This document shows positions 43,556 to 52,608 of a stretch of 53,506 bases of DNA, piece by piece. Every line of letters begins with the position of its first letter. The stretch's first letter is position 1. The notes under the pieces were generated by a model that worked only from the letters and a program-made list of their open reading frames with translations, did no database searches and had not been told where the DNA came from. The stretch is taken from contig CAYRYU010000046.1 in NCBI GenBank assembly GCA_964428355.1, positions 1-53,506 of the forward strand. Reading direction: 5' to 3'. This DNA comes from CAYRYU01 sp964428355. GTDB lineage: Bacteria > Muiribacteriota > Ozemobacteria > Ozemobacterales > Ozemobacteraceae. The position numbers and the translations under genes are program-made.

Positions 43556-44362
43556 ATGAGCCGAAAGGTATCGAAAGGGCTGGCGAGGTTGGCCATGCTC
43601 GGCCTGATCCTGGGGATGGGGGATACCGCTTGTGCCCAGATCGCCTCCGCCGTGGTCATCCGTCTGGGTATCGGCCAGTTGGGAACGGCCTCGGAGATGA
43701 TAAACGCCCCACTTACCCAGGGGCCGATGCGTGACGGACGATGGGTTTACGAGATATTCCCGGACGGGACGGCCAACACCTCGTTTCCCCCTCTCCAACC
43801 GGCTTTCACCCTTCCGCTGCAGATTCCGATGCCTGCCCCCATGGTCGGGCTCTCGAATATCTGGGTTTCGTTTTCGCAGCCGGCCAGGCTTTTTGATCCG
43901 GGAAGAGACACCGCGGAAATGGTCGATCCAGTGGTGGTCGTCAAGACCATCCAGGTCGAGGCATGGCGCGAATGGGTCGATTCCGGTGTTTCCTTCCAGG
44001 CCGGGCAACGTTTCATCATCTCGGCAACCGGTCAGTGGTCCGCTCACTTTGACCAGCGCTGGCAAGGACCGGAAGGAAATCCGGGAAATCCTGCCGAAGA
44101 ACGGGCTGGACATCCCCCGATTCCCTGCGCGGGTGCCCCCTCAGGAGCACTCATCGCCCGCATCGGGGGTGGTCCCGGATTCCTGGTTGGCCGGGGGGGA
44201 ACCTTCACCGCGGACCGGGCGGGAAACCTCTCCTTCGTGTGCAACGACATTTTTGACGGGGCCGGTGTCCAGGATGGTGACTGCACCTACTGCGTCATGT
44301 CGAAGGGACACATTGCCAACAACAGGGGCGCTCTGACCGTGAACATCTCTCCGGCTCCATGA
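43556..44362 (+). CDS. Secreted protein with C-terminal LecA (PA-IL)-like lectin domain
   Basis: A 268-aa protein with a signal peptide (about 1-28, ending ACAQ). Residues about 130-265 follow the PA-IL/LecA-like pattern: VEAWREWVDSGVSFQAGQRFIISATGQW, GALIARIGGGPGFLVG, AGNLSFVCND and a terminal GALTVNIS. Such domains bind galactosides through calcium. The N-terminal 100 residues are unassigned. GAGGAGG precedes the ATG. It is 73 bases after pseudopilin operon B and 22 bases before the CHASE2 phosphatase gene, so it may be a surface or secreted carbohydrate-binding factor delivered by the pseudopilus system. Confidence 0.65.
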   Translation: MSRKVSKGLARLAMLGLILGMGDTACAQIASAVVIRLGIGQLGTASEMINAPLTQGPMRDGRWVYEIFPDGTANTSFPPLQPAFTLPLQIPMPAPMVGLSNIWVSFSQPARLFDPGRDTAEMVDPVVVVKTIQVEAWREWVDSGVSFQAGQRFIISATGQWSAHFDQRWQGPEGNPGNPAEERAGHPPIPCAGAPSGALIARIGGGPGFLVGRGGTFTADRAGNLSFVCNDIFDGAGVQDGDCTYCVMSKGHIANNRGALTVNISPAP

Positions 44363-44384
44363 TCAGCTGAATCGGAGCACACTG

Positions 44385-46298
44385 ATGACGACTCCCTGGG
44401 AACATTGGCGGGGCCTGGTGAATCGGGGTAAGGCCCTGCTCGGCCCGCTGAGGGCGCTGTCCCTGCTCTTTTGCCTTGGGGGAATCCTTTCGATCCTGGT
44501 CACCCTTCCGCAGCCAGGCTCGACACTCGAATTCTGGGTTCGGGACGGCATCCAGGCCCGCCTGTCCGAGTTCCGGTCTCCCCACCCGGATATCTGCATC
44601 GTGGGAATCGACGACGCGACCCTCAAGGCAGTAACCCAGCGCTGGCCCTGGCCACGGGGGGTAATGGCCGATCTGCTCGCCTCGATCGGCCGGCAGCGGC
44701 CCCGGGCGATCGTATGGGATATCGTGCTCGCGGCCCCGGAATCCGCCGACGGTGGAGTTGGGGACGCGCGGTTCGAGCAGGTCCTTCGAAACCTCGGCAA
44801 CGTCATCCTGGTATCCGTGGTCAGTGACGTCCGGTCGGGCGATTCGCTGGAGCTGCAGATCCTCGACAACCTGCCCAGGTTCCGTGAGGCGGCTTCGGAA
44901 GGGATGGTGCGCGGAATCCTTGATGGCGACGGGATCTTGAGGTCATTTGTTCCCGCCGAACCTCGGTTGGGCATCGAAAGTGTTCCGTTGGTAGTACTGA
45001 GACATGTGGCTCCGGAAATGGCGGATTCTTTTGGGAAGAATCCTGGCGGAGTCGTGGAACCCTGTCCAATCCTCTTCGCCCGTGGTAAGTCGGGCCTTCC
45101 CTCCTGGTCCGCGCGAAGCCTGATCGCAGGGGAGCTTGCAACGGGCACGCTGGAAGGCCGGATCGTCTTTGTCGGTGCGACAGCCCTCACCCTGCATGAT
45201 TTCCACCGGACTCCCCTTACCGTTTTGCCCGGGATCGAGATACTGGCACATGCCACCGACACCCTGCTTCGGGGTGAGGGTGGACGGATCCGCGGGGGCT
45301 GGGCATGGCGTCTGGCGATGGGGTTTCTCGGCGCAGGTCTGGCTTTCCTGGTGCCTTTGAGACAGGGTCCCCTGGCCCCTCTTCCTGCCTGGGCTGCCTT
45401 CCTGGTCGCTGCCCTGTCCGTCCTCGCCATGGGTGAAGCGGGCCGTCTTTTCCTTCCGTTTGCCCCCCTGTTCCTCGGGTGGGCAGGGATCCACCTCATA
45501 GATCTTGCCGCCAGGGCGCTGTTCGGATTCGTCGACCAGCAGGTTCAAAGGGCCGAATCCCTCGCCGCAGTGATGATCCAAAACGAGCTCTACAGGGTCA
45601 AGGCCTGGAATTCGGGGCCATTTCGCTGCACCGGGTTCATCCAGCCCTGCCAGGACGTGGGGGGGGATTTGCTGGACATCATGCCCTGCAAGGACGGGTC
45701 AGTTCTGTTCACCATCGGGGACGTCACGGGTCATGGAATCTCGGCCGCCCTGGTTGGGGCGGTGGTCAAGGCCGGGATCACATCCATGGAACAGCGGGGG
45801 CCGGTGACTCCACAAATGGTCGTCGAAGAGGTTAACCGGCTTCTGAACACCCTTTTCCGGCGGCGGAACATGACCGCCGTCATCGGCCATCTCCAACCCG
45901 ATTCAGGGGCTCTGATCATCTGCAATGCGGGTCATCCCTTTCCCTACCTGTTCGACACCCTGACGATCAAGGAGGTGGGCGATGGGGGGTTCCCGCTCGG
46001 TGTCAGGCCCCAGACAAGGATTTCGACGAAAAACCTGATTCTGGCTCCAGGCCACCGGCTCCTGGTCTACACCGATGGCCTGGTCGAAGCCCGCGACTGG
46101 AAGGGACATGCACTCGGATACGAGCGCTGGCAGATTCTCGCGAAAAAGCGTTTATCCGAGCAGCCCGACCCAGCCAACTGCCTTGCGGCCCTCTTGAAAG
46201 ACGTCCAGGAAGCGGTTGGGGGAAGGCAGTTCGACGATGATATCACCCTCTTCCTGATCGAATGTGGTGGGGATCCAAACCCCCGGGAAGGAGCGTGA
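44385..46298 (+). CDS. CHASE2-domain SpoIIE/PP2C-type phosphatase
   Basis: A 637-aa membrane protein: N-terminal TM (about 24-42), an extracytoplasmic CHASE2 domain (about 45-305; IVGIDDATLKAVTQRWPWPRGVMADLL and GRIVFVGATAL are typical), two or three TMs (about 310-390), and a C-terminal PP2C domain with GGDLLD, GDVTGHG, YTDG and DDDIT. CHASE2 proteins more often carry cyclase or kinase outputs. The ATG has GGAG seven bases upstream. It is followed by a FecR-domain gene, a common neighbour of CHASE2 proteins. Fifth SpoIIE-type phosphatase in the window, but with a different sensor from the other four. Confidence 0.88.
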   Translation: MTTPWEHWRGLVNRGKALLGPLRALSLLFCLGGILSILVTLPQPGSTLEFWVRDGIQARLSEFRSPHPDICIVGIDDATLKAVTQRWPWPRGVMADLLASIGRQRPRAIVWDIVLAAPESADGGVGDARFEQVLRNLGNVILVSVVSDVRSGDSLELQILDNLPRFREAASEGMVRGILDGDGILRSFVPAEPRLGIESVPLVVLRHVAPEMADSFGKNPGGVVEPCPILFARGKSGLPSWSARSLIAGELATGTLEGRIVFVGATALTLHDFHRTPLTVLPGIEILAHATDTLLRGEGGRIRGGWAWRLAMGFLGAGLAFLVPLRQGPLAPLPAWAAFLVAALSVLAMGEAGRLFLPFAPLFLGWAGIHLIDLAARALFGFVDQQVQRAESLAAVMIQNELYRVKAWNSGPFRCTGFIQPCQDVGGDLLDIMPCKDGSVLFTIGDVTGHGISAALVGAVVKAGITSMEQRGPVTPQMVVEEVNRLLNTLFRRRNMTAVIGHLQPDSGALIICNAGHPFPYLFDTLTIKEVGDGGFPLGVRPQTRISTKNLILAPGHRLLVYTDGLVEARDWKGHALGYERWQILAKKRLSEQPDPANCLAALLKDVQEAVGGRQFDDDITLFLIECGGDPNPREGA

Positions 46299-46304
46299 TT
46301 CGAT

Positions 46305-46333
46305 TTGTCAGGGTTTTTCCGGAGAGGTAAACT
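46305..46333 (+). promoter_or_regulatory. Candidate promoter of the FecR-domain gene
   Basis: TTGTCA, a 17-base spacer and TAAACT, lying just after the CHASE2 gene stop and 38 bases before the ATG at 46372. Confidence 0.45.
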
Positions 46334-46371
46334 GAAGAAGTCATTCGACAGGGGAAAGTGAGGATGCTCCC

Positions 46372-47283
46372 ATGAAATCGAACAAGCGTCGTTTCCGGAA
46401 AGGCGGAATGGGCGATTCCGGCTCTGCGGCCACGTTCATCCCGCCAATTCTCTTTCTCTTCGCGATTTTGATAGCCCTCTGGTTCGCGGCCCGCCCGGGT
46501 ACACCAAACGTCCCATCCGTCGAATTGCGGGAAATCCAGATGCTCGAAGGGTCCCTTCAGCTCCCCGATGGAAAGCAGTTCGCCACCGGGTCGCGTTTCC
46601 CTCTCGCCTCGGTCAGGGAAAAGATGCTTTCCTGCGCAGACCCCGCGCGTGTGCGGCGGATCGACGATGTGGAGATGCGTCTTCGGCCCTGCCGGTTCCG
46701 CTTCGTGGACGCGGGAATCAGGGTAGAGGGGGGTGGGCTTGAAGTCTGGGTGATCAAATCCGGAACCGCCTTCGAAACCCGGACTCCGGCCGCGGTTCTG
46801 GGAGTTCTTGGAACGAGGTTCGACGTCGATGTGTCGTCCGACAAGACTACGACGGTCAAGGTACTCGAAGGAAAGGTCAAGGTCACGGCCGTCAACGGGA
46901 GTGCCACCCGGGCTCTCGGGCCAGGAGAAGCCTTGCGCGTGACGTTGGCCGGGGAGGTGGGGCCAGTTCCGTTTTCCCCGGCTCCCACCGCGGTTGCCTC
47001 CCCTACGGAAATCACCCCGAAAGAACCCCCCAGGGATTCAGGCCCGGACCGGAAACCTCCGGAACCAACCGCTCCTGCCCCGACTTCCGCTCCAACCGGA
47101 AGTTCCGCCTCCAATTCCACACCCCTCCCGGATGGATCCGCCAGTTCAGGTGCTCCCGCGGATCCCGTCGCCGGCTCCTCCGACTCCGGGACCTCCACCG
47201 ACCCCGCTTCCTGGAGTCCATCACCAAGCCCCGGGTCCCAGGACCAGCCCGTGGAAATGGACCAGCTCCTGAAAGGTAACTGA
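46372..47283 (+). CDS. Membrane-anchored FecR-domain protein with Pro/Ser-rich tail
   Basis: A 303-aa protein: basic N-terminus, one TM helix (FIPPILFLFAILIALWFAA, about 22-40), a FecR-like domain (about 85-185; ETRTPAAVLGVLGTRFDVDV and TTVKVLEGKVKVTAV are diagnostic) and a disordered Pro/Ser/Thr-rich tail of about 110 residues. FecR domains sense or bind periplasmic partners. The usual sigma-factor partner is absent; the neighbour is the CHASE2 phosphatase, suggesting a joint periplasmic sensing unit. GAGG lies eight bases before the ATG. Confidence 0.8.
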   Translation: MKSNKRRFRKGGMGDSGSAATFIPPILFLFAILIALWFAARPGTPNVPSVELREIQMLEGSLQLPDGKQFATGSRFPLASVREKMLSCADPARVRRIDDVEMRLRPCRFRFVDAGIRVEGGGLEVWVIKSGTAFETRTPAAVLGVLGTRFDVDVSSDKTTTVKVLEGKVKVTAVNGSATRALGPGEALRVTLAGEVGPVPFSPAPTAVASPTEITPKEPPRDSGPDRKPPEPTAPAPTSAPTGSSASNSTPLPDGSASSGAPADPVAGSSDSGTSTDPASWSPSPSPGSQDQPVEMDQLLKGN

Positions 47284-47356
47284 CCCCGCAACTGATGTTC
47301 CCGCAAGCGAGGCGCTCCCGGAGAGTGTTTCGGGGATCCCTACCTCCAGGAGCTCA

Positions 47357-47446
47357 CCACAAAGTCACGGAGAACGCGAAGTCCACAAAGAAGGGAAAAA
47401 ATACCGCCTCCTTCGTGATCCTTCGTGGTCTTTGTGTGCTTTGTGG
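47357..47446. repeat. CACAAAG-type imperfect inverted-repeat element
   Basis: About 90 bp flanked by CCACAAAG and CTTTGTGG. The arms carry short purine-rich steps (CACGGAG, CACAAAG on the left; CTTCGTG, CTTTGTG on the right). It is related in style to the CACAGAG element at 52444-52544. It fills most of the 193 bases between the FecR gene and the convergent gene. Confidence 0.65.
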
Positions 47447-47476
47447 TTTTCCTGGCCCATCCGCATATCCTGCTGA

Positions 47477-48883
47477 TCACTTCCGGTTGGACAAAACCTC
47501 GCGGAAAACCATGCCCAGTGTCTTCGAGGTGTCGGGGAAATACACCCTGGCGGCCCTCTTCTGGCCGAGCTCCTCATACCAGCTTCCGTCCGGGCAGGCC
47601 AAAAAGGAGACGCTGACCTTCTTTCCCGCCAAGCCCGGGTTGATCTTGTCGAGGAAGCTCCGAACGTTTCCAACCGCCGTTTCGGGGGGTGGGACCCGGA
47701 TGAGTTCTTCATTCGGAAGACCGTCCGTCCCTCCTTCGAACCCGACCAGGGCGAGGACCGGGGCCTTCATCTCCTTGAAAACGCCTTGTACAACTTTCTT
47801 CCCCAGCGTCACCGGGCCGGAGGCGAAGTGCGGTGGAAGAGCCGTTGCCGAAGCCGGGGTGAGGCCCTTCGACTCGAGCCAGTCGTTCCATGTCAGTCCC
47901 AGATCGACCAGGTAGACGTCCGCGAGTACCAGTGCGTTGTCCTTGCGAATCTCGCGGCCGTTGAGATCCCTTTGGAGGATGAACTCCGTCGGTTGGGAAG
48001 CTAGTTCGGCAGCGAGTTCCGGGGTGAACCAGCCGGATTTTGCCGGTGGAGTGATGACTGCGTCGAGTGTTTTTCCCTCGATGAAGGAATTCCTGATGAT
48101 TCCAGTCGACTCCAGAAATCCCATTCTGCCGGTGGCCCAACGGACCGGGTCGACCCTGATGACCTCGGCCTGAAACGGACGGCCCTTGATCTCCTTGATC
48201 TTTGCGTCGAGTTCCTTCTTCATCTTGCGGATCGAAGGATGGAGGACGCCGGCGGGGAGCGAGTCGTAGGAGGTGGAAACGGAACCTCCGGCTCCCTGTT
48301 GGCCGCCCTGCGGAGCTTTTCCCGTGGTCTTGCCTTCTCCGGTTCCCGATCCGCCGCTCCCGGATGATCCGTTGGTTCCCGCAGCGCCCGCGCTCGAGGA
48401 GCCCGAGATGAAGGCCCCGCTCTGGACATCCCTGATGTAATCGGGGTCGGAAAAAGCAGGCACTTTGCTAATCTTGAATTTGTACCCCCACGACCGGAGA
48501 ATCCCGACGTAGGTCATCTTGGCTTCTTTGAGGTAGATATCGGATGCGAAGAGCATCTTTCCCATCCGGGTGGGTTTTCCCAGGCCGTCGTGATAGAGGT
48601 GGAAGACCGCATCCTGCCTTGGGATGCCTGCCGCCAGACGTTTCTTCAACTCCTCCTTCTCGACGTTCCCGATGAACTCGATTTTCGGCAGGCAGATCAG
48701 TTCGGATTTTTCATTGATTTCGCCCTGGATCAGCTCGCAGGAGAGATTCGAAACCCAGACTCCGTTCTGCATCGTGGTCTTGCTCTTCTGGGCAGCGGCC
48801 GTGCCAGGAAAGACCGTCGTCAGAATACCTACGAAAAGAAGAAGAAACGAAAACCTACCGAACCGGCCATTGCCAAAACCCAT
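47477..48883 (-). CDS. Secreted two-domain protein of unknown function with Gly/Ser linker
   Basis: A 468-aa protein with a signal peptide (FSFLLLFVGILTTVFPGTAAAQ). An N-terminal domain (about 25-145) and a C-terminal domain (about 210-465) are joined by a Gly/Ser/Thr-rich linker (about 150-205). The C-terminal part has two similar stretches ending LADVYLVDLGLTWNDWL and VSVSFLACPDGSWYEEL. I recognise no family. The ATG at 48883 has GGAGGAG upstream; the frame is open further back to 49372 but that would overlap the divergent gene. It has its own promoter at 48913-48941. Confidence 0.65.
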   Translation of the reverse strand: MGFGNGRFGRFSFLLLFVGILTTVFPGTAAAQKSKTTMQNGVWVSNLSCELIQGEINEKSELICLPKIEFIGNVEKEELKKRLAAGIPRQDAVFHLYHDGLGKPTRMGKMLFASDIYLKEAKMTYVGILRSWGYKFKISKVPAFSDPDYIRDVQSGAFISGSSSAGAAGTNGSSGSGGSGTGEGKTTGKAPQGGQQGAGGSVSTSYDSLPAGVLHPSIRKMKKELDAKIKEIKGRPFQAEVIRVDPVRWATGRMGFLESTGIIRNSFIEGKTLDAVITPPAKSGWFTPELAAELASQPTEFILQRDLNGREIRKDNALVLADVYLVDLGLTWNDWLESKGLTPASATALPPHFASGPVTLGKKVVQGVFKEMKAPVLALVGFEGGTDGLPNEELIRVPPPETAVGNVRSFLDKINPGLAGKKVSVSFLACPDGSWYEELGQKRAARVYFPDTSKTLGMVFREVLSNRK

Positions 48884-48912
48884 CGGCGCTCCTCCGAATC
48901 CGAGTTTTCCCC

Positions 48913-48941
48913 ATTCTACCATGGCCCTGTGCCCCTGGCAC
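48913..48941 (-). promoter_or_regulatory. Candidate promoter of the secreted two-domain protein gene
   Basis: On the minus strand: GTGCCA, a 17-base spacer, then TAGAAT preceded by TGG (extended -10-like). The start would lie near 48906, 23 bases before the ATG. Confidence 0.45.
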
Positions 48942-48995
48942 CATTGACACCATTGACGAAAGTCCAATATCTGCGGTGGATTTTTGGGTAATTGC

Positions 48996-49024
48996 TTGAG
49001 GTTGCAGCTGAGAGGCTTTACACT
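48996..49024 (+). promoter_or_regulatory. Candidate promoter of the propeller/GNAT operon
   Basis: TTGAGG, a 17-base spacer and TACACT, with a predicted start near 49031, before the ATG at 49079. Moderate match. Confidence 0.35.
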
Positions 49025-49078
49025 GTCTTGTGGAAGCAGCGGTGCTGTTTCCAAATACGCCGATTTCAGGTAGGAGCG

Positions 49079-51031
49079 ATGACCGAGCCCGCCGGGAAGC
49101 CTGTTTTCCAGGAGATCTGGCAGTATCAGGGAAAACCCCTGCGGATGATGCAGGCCGATCCCGCACACAAGGGCGTCGTCTGCTTTTCGGTCGATGGAAA
49201 CCTGACCTTCCTCGATGCGAAGGGGAAGGAAGTCTGGAAGAACCAGATCGGAACCGATATCCGTTCGATCTCCCTGGCGGAGACGCTCGAGATTCTTGCC
49301 GTCAACGAGGCGGGACACATCATCCTGATAAATCCCCAGGGGGAGACCATCTGGAAAAAGAGGCTGTTCCACGCACTCTTCGGGGTGATCAGCGCGAACG
49401 GCCTGTTCATGACGTTCGTCACACGTGACCCGACGGTCGTCCTTCTCGACCGAAACTGCAGACCGAAATGGACCTATAGGAACCTCCTGAAAGTCCCCGC
49501 CACCCTCGGAATATCGGCGGAGGGCAATACCGTGTCCTTCGCCTGTCAGGATGATCGCGGGGAGGGGCTCGCCTCGGTCGGGATCAACGGGAAGCCTTAC
49601 GACGCCTTCATGGGAGTCGATCCCGTGATCGCGCTCTCACTGAATTCCGCGGGGGACGTGGTTGTTCTTCTCGACAAAGGAAAAGGGATCTATTGCATCA
49701 ACTGCGTGAAAGCCTGCGGGATCTGGAAAGGCACGCTGAGCTCCCATTTCGACGGGGTTTCCCTTGCCGACCAGTCGCGCCATGTGCTCCTGTTTTCCAA
49801 GACCGGCCTCCTTTCCGTCCTGGACGACAAGGGAAACCCTTTTTGGGAACACCGTTTCCCCTTCAACCTTCTCGATGCCCGTCTGAGCGCTGATGGCCAG
49901 ACCATCTGGTATGCCTCCCCCGAAGGCCGTGTGGGAGGGATGGTGTCCCGCGCTGGCCGCGACATGAGCCGGATGGAGTTCGTCGATTTCGATCCCCCCC
50001 AGTTGGCCGACGAGGTGACATCCTCCTTCAAGCGGATCTGGAGCGTCGAGCTCCCCGCTCCCGTGGTCGGTGAAAAGCCGCGCGTCCGGAGATGGAGAGG
50101 TCAGGACCAGGTCGAATATCTCCTCCTCTGGGACGGCTCCGAGCGCCTCATCTGCCTGAACGACGTCGGCGAGGAGATCTGGGCCAACCGGATGACCATG
50201 CGGGGAATTTCCGACATGGCGGTTTCCCCTTCGGCCGACCTCGCCGTTCTCCTGGCGAGCGGAGTGGTTCTCGGCTTCCACCTCGATGGAAGCGAGGCCT
50301 TCAAGTTTTTCGGAAACTTCACCGGTGTCCACGTTTTTGCCTCCGGAGCCTTCCTCCTCCTTGGAGCGAACGGCCAGGTGCGGTTCTACCTCAATCACAA
50401 CCACTATTCCCACATCGTGGAAGCCGGCGAGCCGATCCTGGCCTTCAGGGGTGACGAGGAACACAGTTTCCTCGTCGGGAAGAAACGCGCGGTATCCGTC
50501 GGTTCCGATGGAAAGATCGTCGGAACACGGGAAGTCGAGGGGGATATCATCTCCTGCCGCCTCGAATCGTCTGAAGGGGAGCTGATGATAGGGACTTCCC
50601 ACGGCGACCTCGTATTCCTGAAGAAAGACGGGGAAGTCGGATATCACCACAAGCTGTCCTCCCCGGTGGGACTGGTCTGCGTCCAGAAGTCCGAGGACGT
50701 TGTCTTTGCCGGAATCTCGGAAGCGAAAGATGTGGTTGTGCTGCAGAATCGATCCAACCGGAAGACGAAAACCAGTCTCAATGGCGTCCTGAAGTATGCC
50801 ACCGGTCATGAAAAGGGTGCGGTCTTCTCCACCGCGGTCGATGAGATTGCCCTGATCGGGCTTTCAGGGGAGATTCTCGCACGCTACATGTTCCCCGACC
50901 GTATTGTGGAACTCCTCTCCAGCCGGAAGGGGCAGTTCCTGTATGTGCTTTCTGAGGGAACGTTCGGGAAGTATTGCACTTCGGAGGCGGTTTCCGCGGG
51001 GAAATCCCCCCTCCAGTTCGTGGAGATCTGA
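49079..51031 (+). CDS. Cytoplasmic beta-propeller (WD40/PQQ-like) repeat protein
   Basis: A 650-aa protein without a signal peptide, built of propeller blades: GVVCFSVDGNLTFLDAKGKEVW, GHIILINPQGETIWKK and GLLSVLDDKGNPFWEHRF show the 'D.kG..lW' blade end of PQQ/Trp-docking propellers. A second set of blades follows an interruption near residues 290-330. ATG 49079 was chosen because the leading sequence matches the blade phase and the candidate promoter lies before it; the SD (GGAG) is unusually close. The next gene starts directly after its stop. Probably a scaffold; the partner is not evident. Confidence 0.65.
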   Translation: MTEPAGKPVFQEIWQYQGKPLRMMQADPAHKGVVCFSVDGNLTFLDAKGKEVWKNQIGTDIRSISLAETLEILAVNEAGHIILINPQGETIWKKRLFHALFGVISANGLFMTFVTRDPTVVLLDRNCRPKWTYRNLLKVPATLGISAEGNTVSFACQDDRGEGLASVGINGKPYDAFMGVDPVIALSLNSAGDVVVLLDKGKGIYCINCVKACGIWKGTLSSHFDGVSLADQSRHVLLFSKTGLLSVLDDKGNPFWEHRFPFNLLDARLSADGQTIWYASPEGRVGGMVSRAGRDMSRMEFVDFDPPQLADEVTSSFKRIWSVELPAPVVGEKPRVRRWRGQDQVEYLLLWDGSERLICLNDVGEEIWANRMTMRGISDMAVSPSADLAVLLASGVVLGFHLDGSEAFKFFGNFTGVHVFASGAFLLLGANGQVRFYLNHNHYSHIVEAGEPILAFRGDEEHSFLVGKKRAVSVGSDGKIVGTREVEGDIISCRLESSEGELMIGTSHGDLVFLKKDGEVGYHHKLSSPVGLVCVQKSEDVVFAGISEAKDVVVLQNRSNRKTKTSLNGVLKYATGHEKGAVFSTAVDEIALIGLSGEILARYMFPDRIVELLSSRKGQFLYVLSEGTFGKYCTSEAVSAGKSPLQFVEI

Positions 51032-51511
51032 ATGGAAAATCCCGTGATCGGGTCCAGGGAATGGCGGATCTTCCAGGTCGATCCATCAGATTCCTCCGCG
51101 CTCGAGGACGTCAGGCGTATCGAAGCAGATGCCTTCGGCGAGAACGGCCTTCCTGCCGACAACATCTCGCTCATGACCGTCCCAGGCTGGATCTACCTTC
51201 TTCGCGAAGGGAAAACCGCGACCGCTGAAGCCATCCTTTTCGGTAATCTTGGCGACCCAGGGGCTTTTCTCTTCAGCCTTGCCGTCGCGCGGGATTTCAG
51301 AGGCGAGGGGCGGGGAAGCTTCCTATTGGATTTCATCCTCGACCGCCTGAAATCCCGCGGGGTACCGTATCTAGATCTGACGGTCAACCCGAGGAATCGT
51401 AACGCTGTCCATCTCTACCGCGAACGCTTCGGATTCCAGCGGATCGGCGAGATCCGTTCTCCCGACCACCCCGACCGTTCCCGCCTCGTTCTCCGTAAAA
51501 CCATCTCCTGA
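51032..51511 (+). CDS. GNAT family N-acetyltransferase (RimI-like)
   Basis: A 159-aa GNAT: strand AFLFSLAVARDFRGEGRGSFLLDF (acetyl-CoA loop RGEGRG), then DLTVNPRNRNAVHLYRERFGFQRIG, the motif B pattern seen in RimI-type protein acetyltransferases. The ATG abuts the preceding stop (TGAATG), so it is translated by coupling. The substrate may be a protein N-terminus or small amine. Confidence 0.82.
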   Translation: MENPVIGSREWRIFQVDPSDSSALEDVRRIEADAFGENGLPADNISLMTVPGWIYLLREGKTATAEAILFGNLGDPGAFLFSLAVARDFRGEGRGSFLLDFILDRLKSRGVPYLDLTVNPRNRNAVHLYRERFGFQRIGEIRSPDHPDRSRLVLRKTIS

Positions 51512-51568
51512 GACGACTCCGGATTTCCTGTTTCGGGCCGTCTGAAGCGGGAATGGGGACTTCCCTTC

Positions 51569-52246
51569 TCAGCTTTTCAGCAGGGTCACGTCGAGGGAAT
51601 GCCAGTTTTCGGTAAGGAACTTGATGCCCGCGGTCTTGACCAGCTCGGAAGAGACGGCGTCCCGCAAGGCTTTCAAAAACACGTCGCGGTTCTCGTTGAG
51701 TATGATGTAGTCGTATGACCATGCGTGGGCGATCTGCTCGCTGACCCTCTGGAGCCTGCGGTTGAGGTTGATTTCAGGCTGTCGCGCGAGGATCCGTTCC
51801 TTGAGGACCTCGATCGAGGGAGGCATTATGAAGATTCCCACGACCTTCCGGCGGGAGATGGTCTTGATCCGGTGGAAACCGTTGAAATCGAGCTCGACAA
51901 GCAGGTGCTTGTCGATCGAGGTGTCCACCAGGGTGGTCGGGGAACCGTAAAGCTCGTCGTTGTATGTCCGGGTGAACTCGAAGATCTCCCCCCCCGCGAC
52001 CAGCTCGTCGAACCTTGCCTGGGAAACGAAATGATAGTCCCTGTCCTGCCTTTCCCCGTTCCGGCTGTTCCGGGTGGTGAAGGTGGGGCAGCGGGTTATC
52101 GAGTCGCTGAACTCACGCTCGACGAAATCGAGGGCCGTTCCCTTGCCCGAACCGCTGGGGCCGGAAATGACGAAAAGAAGCGGAGCGGGTTGGAACGAGG
52201 ACGGTTTCTTTTCCACGGTCATAGTAACGAGACAACCCCCAGCCAT
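51569..52246 (-). CDS. gmk: Guanylate kinase
   Basis: Phosphorylates GMP to GDP with ATP. The P-loop GPSGSGKGT (29-37) is followed by the GMP-binding region RCPTFTTRNSRNGERQDRDYHFVS and the lid-region pattern FIMPPSIEVLKERI, all typical. The product is about 225 aa from ATG 52246 (GGGGA eight bases upstream) or 217 from ATG 52222; family length is about 205-215. In the usual TTRxxRxGE(xxG)xDYxF motif the GE is present (TTRNSRNGERQDRDYHF). The divergent flgK gene is 467 bases away. Confidence 0.9.
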   Translation of the reverse strand: MAGGCLVTMTVEKKPSSFQPAPLLFVISGPSGSGKGTALDFVEREFSDSITRCPTFTTRNSRNGERQDRDYHFVSQARFDELVAGGEIFEFTRTYNDELYGSPTTLVDTSIDKHLLVELDFNGFHRIKTISRRKVVGIFIMPPSIEVLKERILARQPEINLNRRLQRVSEQIAHAWSYDYIILNENRDVFLKALRDAVSSELVKTAGIKFLTENWHSLDVTLLKS

Positions 52247-52443
52247 TGAAATTTCCCCGAGTGTAACCAAAGGGCGCGACATAAGCAAGACCTTCAGGGC
52301 AAACGGGAACTCGAGATTCAAGGGCAACCAAAATGTCATCGCGAGGCATTTTCTCCGATCCGGGTTTTCTCCATTTTTCCCTTCCCCTCTGTGCCGCCTG
52401 AACGTGCAGTAAAAATTTGACTTCCTGAAACTGGCCATGGGAT

Positions 52444-52544
52444 GCCACAGAGGTCACAGAGGGCACTGAGCCTGAAATTAGCTCTCCATTTAGCTTTCTC
52501 TCCGGAAAAATACCCATCTCTGTGAACTCTGTGCTCTCTGTGGC
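52444..52544. repeat. CACAGAG-type inverted-repeat element (27-bp arms)
   Basis: Arms at 52444-52470 (GCCACAGAGGTCACAGAGGG...) and 52518-52544 (ending CTCTCTGTGGC) pair at about 22 of 27 positions. Each arm is built of the heptad CACAGAG/CTCTGTG. The intervening 47 bases are not recognisably coding. The stretch 52247-52713 holds this element, a related CTTTGTGGC fragment (52582-52590) and the flgK promoter, and no gene. Confidence 0.75.
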
Positions 52545-52608
52545 GAGCTTTCTTTCAGTTTTTTCCATCGTTCTCTTTGCGCTTTGTGGCTGCCCCCTGG
52601 TTCGCTCC

